DNA from: Salimicrobium album
GTDB taxonomy: Bacteria > Bacillota > Bacilli > Bacillales > Halobacillaceae
Assembly: GCF_900107115.1 (NCBI RefSeq)
Contig: NZ_FNOS01000002.1
Coordinates: forward strand, 124,001-188,000
DNA length: 64,000 nucleotides
Reading direction: 5' to 3'
Position numbers and translations under genes: made by a program. Of the stretch, positions 7,550 through 15,196 are shown piece after piece (positions within the stretch are counted from its first letter, which is position 1; every line of letters begins with the position of its first letter). The notes below the pieces were generated by a model. That model did not search any database. It was given only the letters and a program-made list of their open reading frames with translations, and was not told the origin of the DNA.

Positions 7550-8686
7550 TTAATTATTAAGTATTTTTTCTTTTTCCATTTGGAATTCTTTGTCTGTAAG
7601 AACACCTTTTTCTTTGAGTTCTCCTAATTTTTCTAGCTGTGTATACTTGTTCTCGGTGTAAGTCATAGGAGTAGAAGGGAGGTGGTTGTTGGACTGAGGT
7701 TTAGGTGTTTTCCTTGATGTATCGTTAATTTTATCTTTTACAATAGAGATGAAATAATCTAATTCTCTACCGTTAGTGATTTTCTCAAAATTTTTTTCGG
7801 AAGAATTATAAACAATATATACATCACTTGTAGTAAATTTTTCAGTTCTAATATAAATTCCTTCCATTTTTTCATATTCGAATTGATCTACAGATTGTTC
7901 GGTACTACCAGCCATTATGAATAGTAAACGATTGCTAGTAGCAATTAGAATTCCTTTTCGTTTCTTAGTTTTGTTGTGTTCTGCGGGTATAGCATAAAGT
8001 ACCGTTTCTTCCTTGTAGAGAAGAGAGCTTTTTGCATATTGAAAAGAGGCGGTATTTAAATCAACTGCTGTTTTTTCATTAAAAGTGGGATTAGTACCAT
8101 ACCAATACTCAATTTCTTTTTGTCTTATTTCTTTTTTCTCTTTTTTTATTTCTTTTTTCTCTGCTCCTTTACTTTCCGCCTCCTCTGAAGCTTTTTTCCA
8201 AGAATTTTTCACTTTGTGCAATACGCTCGACTTTTCATTTTTCTCTTCAGTGGTTTCAATAGGTTTTGACCTTGACATGGTAGTATTTGAATTTTGAGGC
8301 TCAATAGCCTCCCCTTCAATGTACTTCGGAAACGTTTCTAAGAAGTGACTCGTCTTTTTATCATTGTTGAGCTTGAAAGAAACTTCTGAATCCTCATATG
8401 AAAACGTTAGAAGTAAATAGGAGGCTTTTTTATTTGTAATTACATTTTTAATAGTTGAATTCTCATAAATATCATAAACATCGCCCTTAAATACTGTTTG
8501 CTTTGTTGTAATTAAACGTGAATCCGTTAGGGTCAAAAGTTCATTTTTTTGTGATATACATGAAGACAGAAGTTGTTCATCCTCCTCAAGTAAAATAGCT
8601 AACTGTTTTACGGAATCGGAGATCATTACGAGGTTTATTTTGCCCAAGGGTTTTAATTGCTCTTTAACATGATCAACGTTTTGCAT
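7550..8686 (-). CDS. PH-like domain protein with C-terminal SHOCT domain
   Basis: A 378-residue soluble protein of unknown role. Two stretches look like bacterial PH-type folds: about 35-115 (RLITTKQTVFKGDVYDIYE) and about 220-320 (VLYAIPAEHNKTKKRKGILI followed by SNRLLFIMAG). Between them is a charged Lys/Glu coiled stretch. The last 30 residues (EKLGELKEKGVLTDKEF) are a SHOCT domain, a short oligomerisation module common at the ends of bacterial membrane- or PH-associated proteins. It is 14 nt upstream of the nuclease gene and probably cotranscribed with it. Such proteins recur in Firmicute prophage lysogeny modules, but no function is established. Confidence 0.75.
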   Translation of the reverse strand: MQNVDHVKEQLKPLGKINLVMISDSVKQLAILLEEDEQLLSSCISQKNELLTLTDSRLITTKQTVFKGDVYDIYENSTIKNVITNKKASYLLLTFSYEDSEVSFKLNNDKKTSHFLETFPKYIEGEAIEPQNSNTTMSRSKPIETTEEKNEKSSVLHKVKNSWKKASEEAESKGAEKKEIKKEKKEIRQKEIEYWYGTNPTFNEKTAVDLNTASFQYAKSSLLYKEETVLYAIPAEHNKTKKRKGILIATSNRLLFIMAGSTEQSVDQFEYEKMEGIYIRTEKFTTSDVYIVYNSSEKNFEKITNGRELDYFISIVKDKINDTSRKTPKPQSNNHLPSTPMTYTENKYTQLEKLGELKEKGVLTDKEFQMEKEKILNN

Positions 8687-8776
8687 AACTCATCACCTAT
8701 CCTTTATCAAGATAACTTAACTCCTTCTTTTTTCATCTAAATCATACATATTCCACCAACTGTATATAAAATAAAT

Positions 8777-8794
8777 ACACGTCTTTCGACGTGT
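8777..8794 (-). terminator. Repressor-gene terminator
   Basis: On the minus strand ACACGTC-GAAA-GACGTGT is a 7-bp perfect stem with a stable GAAA tetraloop, followed by ATTTATTTTA. It overlaps the stop codon of the repressor gene and should separate it from the PH/SHOCT gene. Confidence 0.75.
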
Positions 8795-9201
8795 TACTTA
8801 TTTTCCTTGTTTCTCTCTTGGGCTCGATGCAATACATACTCGAAATGCTTCTTCACATCCTCAATATCCTCACGAGAAAGTTGTTTCCATTTCTCTATGT
8901 CATAAAAGCCCAGGTCCATGTCCTGCATGTTGTTCTCTATCATAAACTGTTTGAGTTCTTCCAATGGATCAAAGTTTTCATCTTCGTTCTGGTTAGGATC
9001 ATCTGAGCGACCTAGGAGGTAGTCAGCGGTGACATCATACTTGTCAGCTAATTTATTTATCATATCAATGGAAGGTTCGTTTCTTCCTTGTTCGTAATAT
9101 CCATAGCCACTTTCTGAAATACCCAAGAACTCTCCTATTTGTTTTTGACTATATTTATTTTGTTTTCTTAATAACTTTAGTCGTTCGCTTACTGTAGCCA
9201 T
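8794..9201 (-). CDS. XRE-family phage repressor (CI-like)
   Basis: A 135-residue protein with an N-terminal helix-turn-helix (about 5-60: RLKLLRKQNKYSQKQIGEFL then SESGYGYYEQGRNEPS) and an acidic C-terminal half without a LexA/CI peptidase domain. It is therefore not self-cleaving and would need ImmA-type cleavage or another route for inactivation. It is transcribed leftward, divergent from the cro-like gene across a region with four operator copies. It is most likely the main lysogeny repressor, by position. Confidence 0.88.
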   Translation of the reverse strand: MATVSERLKLLRKQNKYSQKQIGEFLGISESGYGYYEQGRNEPSIDMINKLADKYDVTADYLLGRSDDPNQNEDENFDPLEELKQFMIENNMQDMDLGFYDIEKWKQLSREDIEDVKKHFEYVLHRAQERNKENK

Positions 9202-9230
9202 GCCATCACCCTTTTCTTAACTATATGATA

Positions 9231-9328
9231 CAACACATAGTTGGGTATTTTAATAAAAACAATAAAATGTTGTATTATTTATTGACAACAACAAATTGTT
9301 GGGTTATTCTAGATACAACAAAACGTTG
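9231..9328. promoter_or_regulatory. Immunity operators O1-O4 (13-bp CAAY-N5-GTTG)
   Basis: Four copies of a dyad site lie between the divergent regulators: 9231-9243 (CAACACATAGTTG), 9260-9272 (CAATAAAATGTTG), 9289-9301 (CAACAAATTGTTG) and 9316-9328 (CAACAAAACGTTG). Start-to-start spacing is 29, 29 and 27 bp, so all could be bound in a regular array. The third sits within the rightward promoter spacer and the first lies near the repressor's own 5' end. Confidence 0.8.
9282..9310 (+). promoter_or_regulatory. Rightward early promoter (PR)
   Basis: TTGACA, a 17-bp spacer, TATTCT. The spacer contains operator O3 (9289-9301), and O4 lies just downstream, so repressor binding should block the early operon. 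Confidence 0.75.
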
Positions 9329-9341
9329 GGAGGTGGGCGAA

Positions 9342-9596
9342 TTGAAAAGAGATAAGCTAATCCAATATAGAAAGAAAAAGAACTGGTCTCAAAAACGAGT
9401 CGTACAAGAACTTCGGGAAAAACACAGTATTAAGATAACTGATAGTTACTATGGGATGATAGAACAGGGTGTTCGTAATCCTAGCCTGAAATTAGCTGTA
9501 GCCATAGCAAAAATATTCAAGGTTAGGCCTGAGAATATTTTTTTAAGCACTAACACAACAAAAAGTTGTGAAAAAGGCCCAGAACAAGCTATCTAA
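9342..9596 (+). CDS. XRE-family Cro-like regulator
   Basis: An 84-residue helix-turn-helix protein (LIQYRKKKNWSQKRVVQEL, then IEQGVRNPSLKLAVAIAKIF). I start it at TTG 9342, with GGGAGGTGGG 8 nt upstream; the longer reading from 9225 would cross the promoter and operators. First gene of the rightward early operon and divergent from the repressor, the Cro position. A fifth operator copy (9556-9568) lies inside its 3' end. Confidence 0.83.
   Translation: MKRDKLIQYRKKKNWSQKRVVQELREKHSIKITDSYYGMIEQGVRNPSLKLAVAIAKIFKVRPENIFLSTNTTKSCEKGPEQAI
9556..9568. promoter_or_regulatory. Fifth immunity operator (O5)
   Basis: CAACAAAAAGTTG, the same CAAC-N5-GTTG form as O1-O4, inside the 3' end of the cro-like gene and about 42 nt before the start of the excisionase-like gene. 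It could act as a roadblock or local operator. Confidence 0.6.
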
Positions 9597-9609
9597 GGAG
9601 GTGATCAAA

Positions 9610-9807
9610 ATGGAACGAGTGACAATGACAGCTCAGGAGACTGCTGAATACTTGGGTGTTTGCACCGAGACCATCTACATCATGTGTCGACGTAAAGAAT
9701 TACCTTATCTGAAAATCGGCCGTCGCATATTCTTCAAGAAAGACATGATTGATGAATGGATGATGAAACAAAGCACGAATCAACTGGTTGATGATCAGGT
9801 GATTTAG
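9610..9807 (+). CDS. Excisionase-type MerR-like DNA-binding protein
   Basis: A 65-residue protein with the HTH_17/excisionase fold: QETAEYLGVCTETIYIMCRR followed by ELPYLKIGRRIFFKKDMIDE, the typical helix plus wing. AAGGAGGTGATC precedes ATG 9610. Members of this family either direct excision with the integrase or regulate transcription; being far from int and inside the early operon it may be either. Confidence 0.8.
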   Translation: MERVTMTAQETAEYLGVCTETIYIMCRRKELPYLKIGRRIFFKKDMIDEWMMKQSTNQLVDDQVI

Positions 9808-9881
9808 CTTGTTTATAGAATAACACTTAAATGCGAAAGCTCAGGTACTGAAATTGGTACAAGCCTAAGGAGGAGATAAAG

Positions 9882-10400
9882 ATGAAAAGCAAAAGCGGAA
9901 GAAAATTAAAAGAGTTACGGACGGAGAGAGGGCAGTCTCAGGAGCAATTGTCCTTGGATACGTTCTTATCCCGTGAAAGCATCAGCAAGTTTGAGACCGG
10001 AGAGCGAAGAATTCAGCCGGAGCTCACGAACCATTACATCAAGCAGCACAACGATCCCATGCTTGCGCTTCATGCAGTGTCAGAATACATGGGGTGGCAC
10101 ATTGATCCTCTCGACGGACCGGCGGCAGATACACACCGCACATCGATACACATGAAACTCCAGGAAGAAATGCAAGAGGCAGCGGAAGCGCTGGAACAAT
10201 GCAGTATCACGATGAATCCCGATTACATTGCGTCTTACGAACGGGAGAATATCAAGAATGCAGCGATGGAAGTTGCAGATAACATCCATGCATCTATCCT
10301 GTATCTAGCAGAGATCTGCAAGTCTTATGACATTAGCTGGAGTGAGGTCTGGGACGATCACCAGCGAAAATTGCAATCAAGGGGGTACGTCAAATCATGA
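9882..10400 (+). CDS. XRE-family helix-turn-helix protein, early region
   Basis: A 172-residue protein with an N-terminal helix-turn-helix (KLKELRTERGQSQEQL then SRESISKFETGERRIQPEL, about 7-50) and a helical C-terminal part rich in Glu and Ala that I do not recognise. AAGGAGGAG lies upstream of ATG 9882. Proteins of this shape occur at the head of early operons in Bacillus phages; a regulatory role is likely, the target unknown. Confidence 0.75.
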   Translation: MKSKSGRKLKELRTERGQSQEQLSLDTFLSRESISKFETGERRIQPELTNHYIKQHNDPMLALHAVSEYMGWHIDPLDGPAADTHRTSIHMKLQEEMQEAAEALEQCSITMNPDYIASYERENIKNAAMEVADNIHASILYLAEICKSYDISWSEVWDDHQRKLQSRGYVKS

Positions 10401-10687
10401 ATATTAACAAGCAGTTTTTACCGGAAGACCTTACAGTAGCAACAAAGGAATTCAGATGTGCCTGGGACTTACTGGAGAAGATGGGGCAGGAAATCACGCA
10501 GAACGATTACGAGGGTGCTGTTGCAGCAGCGGAAGGATTTATCCGATCGACGCAGGAACTGGAAGCTATGAAAGAACGGAAGAAGCGTCACGATCATTAC
10601 GAAAATTTGTTGAGTGAACTTAATCAGAAAGGTGTAAGCGCTGAACTCATTATCCGGCGCGGGAGTGAATATTATGGCGAATCATAA
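10397..10687 (+). CDS. Hypothetical early phage protein
   Basis: A 96-residue, mostly helical charged protein (for example AMKERKKRHDHYENLLSEL) with no family I recognise. Its ATG overlaps the TGA of the previous gene as ATGA, with GGGGGT upstream, so it is translationally coupled to it. Confidence 0.7.
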   Translation: MNINKQFLPEDLTVATKEFRCAWDLLEKMGQEITQNDYEGAVAAAEGFIRSTQELEAMKERKKRHDHYENLLSELNQKGVSAELIIRRGSEYYGES

Positions 10688-10757
10688 AAAAGCACACATT
10701 GTTTGCTGGTTGCTCTCTTACGTTTTTCTCTATGTCGCTATGGCTTATGGCACATAA
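10674..10757 (+). CDS. Possible 27-residue membrane peptide
   Basis: ATG at 10674, with GGGAG 6-7 nt upstream, opens a frame encoding a short hydrophobic segment (VCWLLSYVFLYVAMAYG) after a basic start. It overlaps the end of the previous gene by 14 nt. Single-pass mini-proteins are common in phage early operons; this one rests only on the frame and the ribosome site. Confidence 0.4.
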   Translation: MANHKKAHIVCWLLSYVFLYVAMAYGT

Positions 10758-10799
10758 AAACAGCCACTCATTGGCGGATGAGCGACTGTAGAGGGGGTA

Positions 10800-10976
10800 A
10801 TGATATCTAATTACAAGTACGATTATACCACTGCGGGCGCAAGCCTGCAATCCTGGGCAGGAGCCATCCTGCTTGGGACAGTAAGCTTGCATCTATCACT
10901 CAGCTGCGGAGACTCCTTAGAGATACCGCATATGTCCTCGTTTCTGCGGCTGACGGGAAGGAGTGAAATCAAATGA
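10800..10976 (+). CDS. Possible 58-residue early protein coupled to yqaI-like gene
   Basis: ATG 10800 follows GAGGGGGTA closely and the frame runs to a TGA that overlaps the ATG of the next gene (ATGA). The product starts MISNYKYDYTTAGAS and has no family I recognise. The tight coupling is the main support; the codon pattern is not decisive. Confidence 0.45.
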   Translation: MISNYKYDYTTAGASLQSWAGAILLGTVSLHLSLSCGDSLEIPHMSSFLRLTGRSEIK

Positions 10977-11176
10977 ATCATCCAGTGGTGGAGAAGTTAG
11001 AACGTGAAGGTCTGCCAGAAGCAGAGGTCTACGGTGTAGACGGCCTGGGCAATGAAGTTTATGTCGGTGATGAAATCTACGTCATAGATGACGAGTATTT
11101 TCTTAAAGAAACGCTGACAGCTGAAAGTCAGGAGCTTTTGCAGACATTGAAGGCATCCGAAGAAGTTGCCCAATAA
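10973..11176 (+). CDS. YqaI-like small phage protein
   Basis: A 67-residue acidic protein (MNHPVVEKLEREGLPEAEVY, then GNEVYVGDEIYVIDDEYFL) resembling the YqaI family of the B. subtilis skin element, where it also sits just before yqaJ and yqaK. Function unknown. GGAAGGAG lies upstream. A hairpin follows its stop. Confidence 0.75.
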   Translation: MNHPVVEKLEREGLPEAEVYGVDGLGNEVYVGDEIYVIDDEYFLKETLTAESQELLQTLKASEEVAQ

Positions 11177-11180
11177 AAAA

Positions 11181-11200
11181 ACTCACGCAGCAACGTGAGT
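11181..11200. terminator. Hairpin after the yqaI-like gene
   Basis: ACTCACG and CGTGAGT form a perfect 7-bp stem with a CAGCAA loop, 5 nt after the stop. The flanking A-run gives a U-tract only on the minus strand, so for the early transcript it is more likely an attenuator or stability element. Confidence 0.45.
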
Positions 11201-11254
11201 CGTTAAGAAAAGATCTTTAACAACATTATATCAGAAATCACGAGGAGGTCCAAT

Positions 11255-12205
11255 ATGGGCGTTAAAGCACAAGTCATGCAAAGCACCTCAGATATGGAAC
11301 ATCAGGAGTGGCTGGAGTCACGAAAAAAAGGTATTGGCGGATCGGACGCTGCTTCCATTGCCGGATTTAACAAGTGGAAAAGCCCGGTAGTCGTCTACAT
11401 GGAAAAGGTGGGAGAAGTGGATTCGGAATCTTCCAATGCGGAGGCGTCCTACTGGGGGAACGTGATGGAAGATACCGTTGCAAAGGAGTTTGTTCAACGG
11501 ACGGGAATGAGGGTGCGCAAACGCAATGCCGTCCTTCAACATCCAGAACGCGAATGGATGCTCGCAAATGTGGATCGTCTCATCGTTGGAAAGAATGAAG
11601 GGCTCGAATGCAAGACAGCTAGTGAATACTTGAAAGACGAATGGACAGGGGAAGAAACACCGATGGCTTACTTGCTCCAATGTCAGCACTACATGGCTGT
11701 AACAGGCGCAGATGCTTGGTGGATTGCCGTACTTATCGGTGGAAATAAATTTGTTTATAAAAAAATAGAGCGCGATGAAGAGCTCATTGCAAACCTTATT
11801 GACCTGGAAAAAGAGTTCTGGGAAGAACACGTACTAAAACAGGAGCCCCCGGAAATGGATGGATCGGACGCATCTGCAGCTTTGTTAAAAAGCATGTACC
11901 CAGAGTCAGATCCGGAAAGTGAAACGGAACTCGACCAAGAGGAAGATAAACTGCTCGAAGCGCTGGAGCAAATCAAAGAAGAAGAGAAAGAGCTGAAAGA
12001 ACGCAAGCAAAAATATGAGAATCAGCTCAAAGAAAAACTTAAAACGTTTGAGAAAGGCTTGTCCCCCCGTTATGTCGTGACCTACAGAAGTCAGGAGCGC
12101 CGGACGGTGGACTCAAAACGACTGAAAGCAGAAGCACCGGAACTGTTTGAAAAGTATTCCAAAGTAAGCACATCCCGACCGTTAAAAATCAAGGAGGCTA
12201 ACTAA
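11255..12205 (+). CDS. YqaJ-type viral recombinase exonuclease
   Basis: Lambda-exonuclease-like 5'-3' nuclease that makes single strands for the RecT partner. The 316-residue product has the family motifs SRKKGIGGSDAASIAGF near the N-terminus, the acidic metal ligand in NVDRLI, and the ExK in LECKTASEY, with a long charged coiled coil (about 225-275) toward the C-terminus. GAGGAGG precedes ATG 11255, and its stop overlaps the recT start, so nuclease and annealase are coupled as in the skin element. Confidence 0.93.
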   Translation: MGVKAQVMQSTSDMEHQEWLESRKKGIGGSDAASIAGFNKWKSPVVVYMEKVGEVDSESSNAEASYWGNVMEDTVAKEFVQRTGMRVRKRNAVLQHPEREWMLANVDRLIVGKNEGLECKTASEYLKDEWTGEETPMAYLLQCQHYMAVTGADAWWIAVLIGGNKFVYKKIERDEELIANLIDLEKEFWEEHVLKQEPPEMDGSDASAALLKSMYPESDPESETELDQEEDKLLEALEQIKEEEKELKERKQKYENQLKEKLKTFEKGLSPRYVVTYRSQERRTVDSKRLKAEAPELFEKYSKVSTSRPLKIKEAN

Positions 12206-13092
12206 TGGCTACAAATAACACAGCAAAAAACCAACTATCTCAACGGAAAAATAACGCTCCATCCAACAATGGCGGAGGCACGAACGCCAACACGATTCAG
12301 GCTTATCTCAAAAAGATGGGCCCGGAATTTGAAAGAGCGTTACCGAAGCACATGGACGCGGATCGTTTAGGCCGCATTGCACTCACAACTATCCGGCAGA
12401 ATCCGAAGTTGCTCGAAGCGTCTATCCCGTCTCTTATGGGGGCAGTCATGCAGGCAGCGCAGTTAGGATTGGAGCCCGGTCTTATGGGTCACTGCTACCT
12501 CGTACCGTTCTACAACGGCAAGATGAAAGAGACGGACGTACAGTTCATCATCGGTTATAAAGGCATGATTGACCTTGCCAGACGTTCTGGCCACATCGAA
12601 AGTATTTATGCTCATGCGGTCTATGAGAATGATGAGTTTGAATACGAGCTTGGGTTACATCCAAAACTGGTGCACAAACCGGCTTTTGAAAATCGTGAAG
12701 ATATGGCCTTTGTATATGCGGTCGCTCATTTCAAAGACGGGGGTTATCAGTTTGAAGTATTCAGCAAGAACGATATCGACCTGGTGAAACAACGCTCTAA
12801 AGCAGGAAGTAACGGCCCGTGGAAAACAGATTACGAAGAAATGGCGAAAAAGACGGTCATTCGCCGGATATTCAAATACCTTCCAATCAGCGTTGAAATT
12901 CAGAACCACGCTGCTCAAGATGAGACGGTCCGAAAAGATGTCACCGAAGAAGCCCATTCCATTCACAATGAGGATTACATTCAGGTAGAAGCAACTGAAC
13001 CGGATGAAGAGGAAGGCTCAGAACAATCGAACAATGAGCAGGTAGATGAAAATCTCCAGAAAGAAGCAGAAGGCCTGTTTGACAAAGCATGA
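12205..13092 (+). CDS. recT: RecT-family single-strand annealing protein
   Basis: Anneals complementary strands during phage recombination and replication; partner of the YqaJ nuclease encoded just upstream. The 295-residue protein has the RecT core (LGRIALTTIRQNPKLLEASI, then MQAAQLGLEPG and CYLVPFYNGK, VQFIIGYKGMIDLARRSG) and an acidic, disordered C-terminal tail. Its start overlaps the yqaJ-like stop by one base and its own stop overlaps the next small gene. Confidence 0.95.
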   Translation: MATNNTAKNQLSQRKNNAPSNNGGGTNANTIQAYLKKMGPEFERALPKHMDADRLGRIALTTIRQNPKLLEASIPSLMGAVMQAAQLGLEPGLMGHCYLVPFYNGKMKETDVQFIIGYKGMIDLARRSGHIESIYAHAVYENDEFEYELGLHPKLVHKPAFENREDMAFVYAVAHFKDGGYQFEVFSKNDIDLVKQRSKAGSNGPWKTDYEEMAKKTVIRRIFKYLPISVEIQNHAAQDETVRKDVTEEAHSIHNEDYIQVEATEPDEEEGSEQSNNEQVDENLQKEAEGLFDKA

Positions 13093-13256
13093 TAGAGGTA
13101 GCTATTCCACATGCCTTTATCAGTCTCAGTAAAGATAGTCATGAGCCAGGGCGACTCTTTAAAAAGTATGTGGCGGGTTATGTCCGCCACTCCTACCCTG
13201 GCTATCAATTGAAGCGTATAGAGAAGATGACAGCAATCATTGAACGACGGCAGTAA
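13089..13256 (+). CDS. Small early protein coupled to recT
   Basis: A 55-residue basic protein starting MIEVAIPHAFISLSKDSH and ending KMTAIIERRQ. The ATG overlaps the recT TGA (ATGA). No family recognised. The coupling and the clean frame filling the gap before the initiator gene support it. Confidence 0.6.
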   Translation: MIEVAIPHAFISLSKDSHEPGRLFKKYVAGYVRHSYPGYQLKRIEKMTAIIERRQ

Positions 13257-13274
13257 TAAAAGGGGGTGAAGGAA

Positions 13275-14189
13275 ATGGCCAACCCACAGGTAGAAGAAGG
13301 CTATGTAAAAATCGCGAACGAATTGTTAGATGAAATCCCGAAATATAAGTTCAATGGAACGCAATTCAAGCTCATCATGATTGTTTGGAGATACACCTAC
13401 GGATTTAACAGAAAGAGTCACAGTCTTTCGCTGTCCTTCATCTCCAAGCTGGCCGGAATTGATAAATCGTCAGTGAAAAAACAGTTGAACCAACTGATTG
13501 ATAGCAACGTTCTGTATGTGGCAAAAGAAGCTACGTTCAATCAGCCGAGAGCAATTGGCTTTAATAAGAATTTTGAAGAGTGGTCTATTGAGAAAAATGG
13601 CTCTAAACCACCACAGGGTGAAGAAAGTACACTGGGGGTCAATAACCCTACTCCACAGGGGGCGGATTTACCCTCTCTACAGGGGGGCAATTACACCCCC
13701 AAGAAATACAATATTAAAAACAAATATAAAGACAGTAATACTACTACAAGCGCGCACAAGATTAAAAACGAATCTGATGTCGGGACGCCGGAAACCGTGA
13801 CGAACGAAATAGCATCAGGAAAACTCGTTAAGGCTTATCTAGATTTTAATCAAAAAATGAATCCGAACGCTAAGGATTATGAAGCGGCGAAAGAAATCAT
13901 TGGCTACGGTGTGCCAGTCGATGATGCGATTCAGTATTTGAAAGAGTGCATTGATTTGTTCAATCAAAATCGCAAGCATCGACGGCAAAAAATAAATGGG
14001 TTGAACTACTGTGTCGGTTTCATTCTCGATAAACACTATGAACAAAAGGAGGAAGCTAAAGATGCAAAGCATCCAGGAAGCACTCAAAAACCCCGAACTT
14101 CAAAAACGTATCGCTCAGGCAAAGGAGCTAGCGCAGCAGAACTCGAACGACGACGAGCCCAAGCAGAACAAGCCTTCGGATACAGCTGA
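13275..14189 (+). CDS. Phage replication initiator (O-like N-terminal domain)
   Basis: The N-terminal 100 residues match the phage replication protein O family (YVKIANELLDEIPKYKFNGT, FKLIMIVWRYTYGFNRKSH, then a winged-helix DNA-binding part). A low-complexity Gly/Pro/Gln linker follows (about 115-145), encoded by an iteron-like array, then a C-terminal domain (about 175-265) probably contacting the loader. Start at ATG 13275, with GGGGGTG upstream, is preferred to GTG 13266. The last 128 nt overlap the loader gene in another frame. It should bind the origin inside its own gene and recruit host helicase through the DnaC-like protein. Confidence 0.88.
   Translation: MANPQVEEGYVKIANELLDEIPKYKFNGTQFKLIMIVWRYTYGFNRKSHSLSLSFISKLAGIDKSSVKKQLNQLIDSNVLYVAKEATFNQPRAIGFNKNFEEWSIEKNGSKPPQGEESTLGVNNPTPQGADLPSLQGGNYTPKKYNIKNKYKDSNTTTSAHKIKNESDVGTPETVTNEIASGKLVKAYLDFNQKMNPNAKDYEAAKEIIGYGVPVDDAIQYLKECIDLFNQNRKHRRQKINGLNYCVGFILDKHYEQKEEAKDAKHPGSTQKPRTSKTYRSGKGASAAELERRRAQAEQAFGYS
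13611..13750 (+). other. Putative phage replication origin (iterons plus AT-rich segment)
   Basis: Inside the initiator gene, four related units align on ACAGGG/ACTGGG at 13613, 13631, 13655 and 13679 (spacings 18, 24, 24). The last three share a form like YACAGGGGG, a short A/T-rich middle, then ACCC. An A/T-rich stretch with runs of A and T follows directly (about 13700-13750). Lambda's origin has the same design: iterons within gene O followed by an AT-rich unwinding region. The call is inferred from this pattern. Confidence 0.6.
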
Positions 14190-15030
14190 ATGTCCGGACT
14201 GTGATGGTACGGGGGCTATCCTTTACAAAAAAGAGGTCACACGTGCAGACGGAAATGTTGAACTCCGAGATTTCTTTAAGCCATGCAGCTGCGCAGAACA
14301 AAAGAAATTGGAACGGCGCTTTCAGAACGCTCTGATTCCGGAAGAGTTCGAGGAAGCAGGTTTTAAGCAGTACGAGCGTCAAACGGAAGTTCAGAAAACA
14401 TTGTTTAATGCTACGTTGCAGTACATGGAAAACATTGACGGTATTTTGAAGGACAAGCCGAAAGTGAATAGCTTAGGTTTTATTGCTGTCTATGGAGAAC
14501 GTGAAATAAGGAATATGGATCCAGCTGATAGATATAGTTTCAAGCAAGCCCACAACAACTTCGGGTTAGGTAAGACACATCTTCAAATGGCCCTGGCAAG
14601 ATACATCATTGAAAAGATCCGTGTACGTGATGAGCTGTCTGATGGCACGCTATCCAAGCATGATCGAGGATGCCGAGTCCTTTGCGTATCAGACGTGGAG
14701 TTTATGGAAGACTTGATTCAAGCGAAGATGTCGAACGATGAAGGCAAGAAGCTCCAAGATTTAATTCAGGGTGCTTGTACGACGGACGTCCTTGTATGGG
14801 ATGACCTCGGAAAATCGAAATGGTCTGAATCCAAAGAAGGCATGTACTACCAAATTATCAATGAGCGATGGAGACATAAACGACCAATTATCTTCAGTTC
14901 TAATGAAGCCAAAGGAACTTTGAGCGACAAGATAGGTTACGCAGCTTCAAGCCGTTTGTTTGGCATGACTGGAAAAGAAAACTTATATGAGGTAGAAGGA
15001 CAAGATAATCGACTGAAGGAGGAAAAATAA
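14062..15030 (+). CDS. DnaC/DnaI-like helicase loader ATPase
   Basis: A 322-residue AAA+ protein that should load the host replicative helicase at the phage origin. An N-terminal Cys cluster (CPDCDGTG about 40-47, CSC about 72-74) precedes a Walker A segment NNFGLGKTHLQMAL and a Walker B VLVWDDLG; a sensor-like FSSNEAKG follows. ATG 14062 is chosen because AAAGGAGGAAG lies just upstream; longer readings start further inside the initiator gene. The start region is nested in the last 128 nt of the initiator. Confidence 0.88.
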   Translation: MQSIQEALKNPELQKRIAQAKELAQQNSNDDEPKQNKPSDTAECPDCDGTGAILYKKEVTRADGNVELRDFFKPCSCAEQKKLERRFQNALIPEEFEEAGFKQYERQTEVQKTLFNATLQYMENIDGILKDKPKVNSLGFIAVYGEREIRNMDPADRYSFKQAHNNFGLGKTHLQMALARYIIEKIRVRDELSDGTLSKHDRGCRVLCVSDVEFMEDLIQAKMSNDEGKKLQDLIQGACTTDVLVWDDLGKSKWSESKEGMYYQIINERWRHKRPIIFSSNEAKGTLSDKIGYAASSRLFGMTGKENLYEVEGQDNRLKEEK

Positions 15031-15031
15031 C

Positions 15032-15196
15032 ATGTGTGAGAACTGCCGAGGAACGGGACGGACGTATGATTACGATAATGTAAGCACTCATATTACACCT
15101 TGCCCGAACGAGGAATGCCGGGCGGAAGCAAGAAGGCAATCCAGGAAGCATATCGACCACATCAAACAGTATTTCGGCATGGGAGTGTCGGCATGA
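15032..15196 (+). CDS. Small Cys-motif protein
   Basis: A 54-residue protein with MCENCRGTGRTYDYD and CPNEECR, a CxxCxGTG half-knuckle plus a second Cys pair, probably binding zinc. AAGGAGGAAAA precedes ATG 15032, one base after the loader gene stops. No specific family recognised. Confidence 0.65.
   Translation: MCENCRGTGRTYDYDNVSTHITPCPNEECRAEARRQSRKHIDHIKQYFGMGVSA

Noticed and set aside
7093-7560. Forward frame rich in Ser, Glu and Phe opposite the nuclease linker
   Set aside because: It mirrors the low-complexity Ser/Asn/Glu linker of the reverse gene and lacks a start signal.
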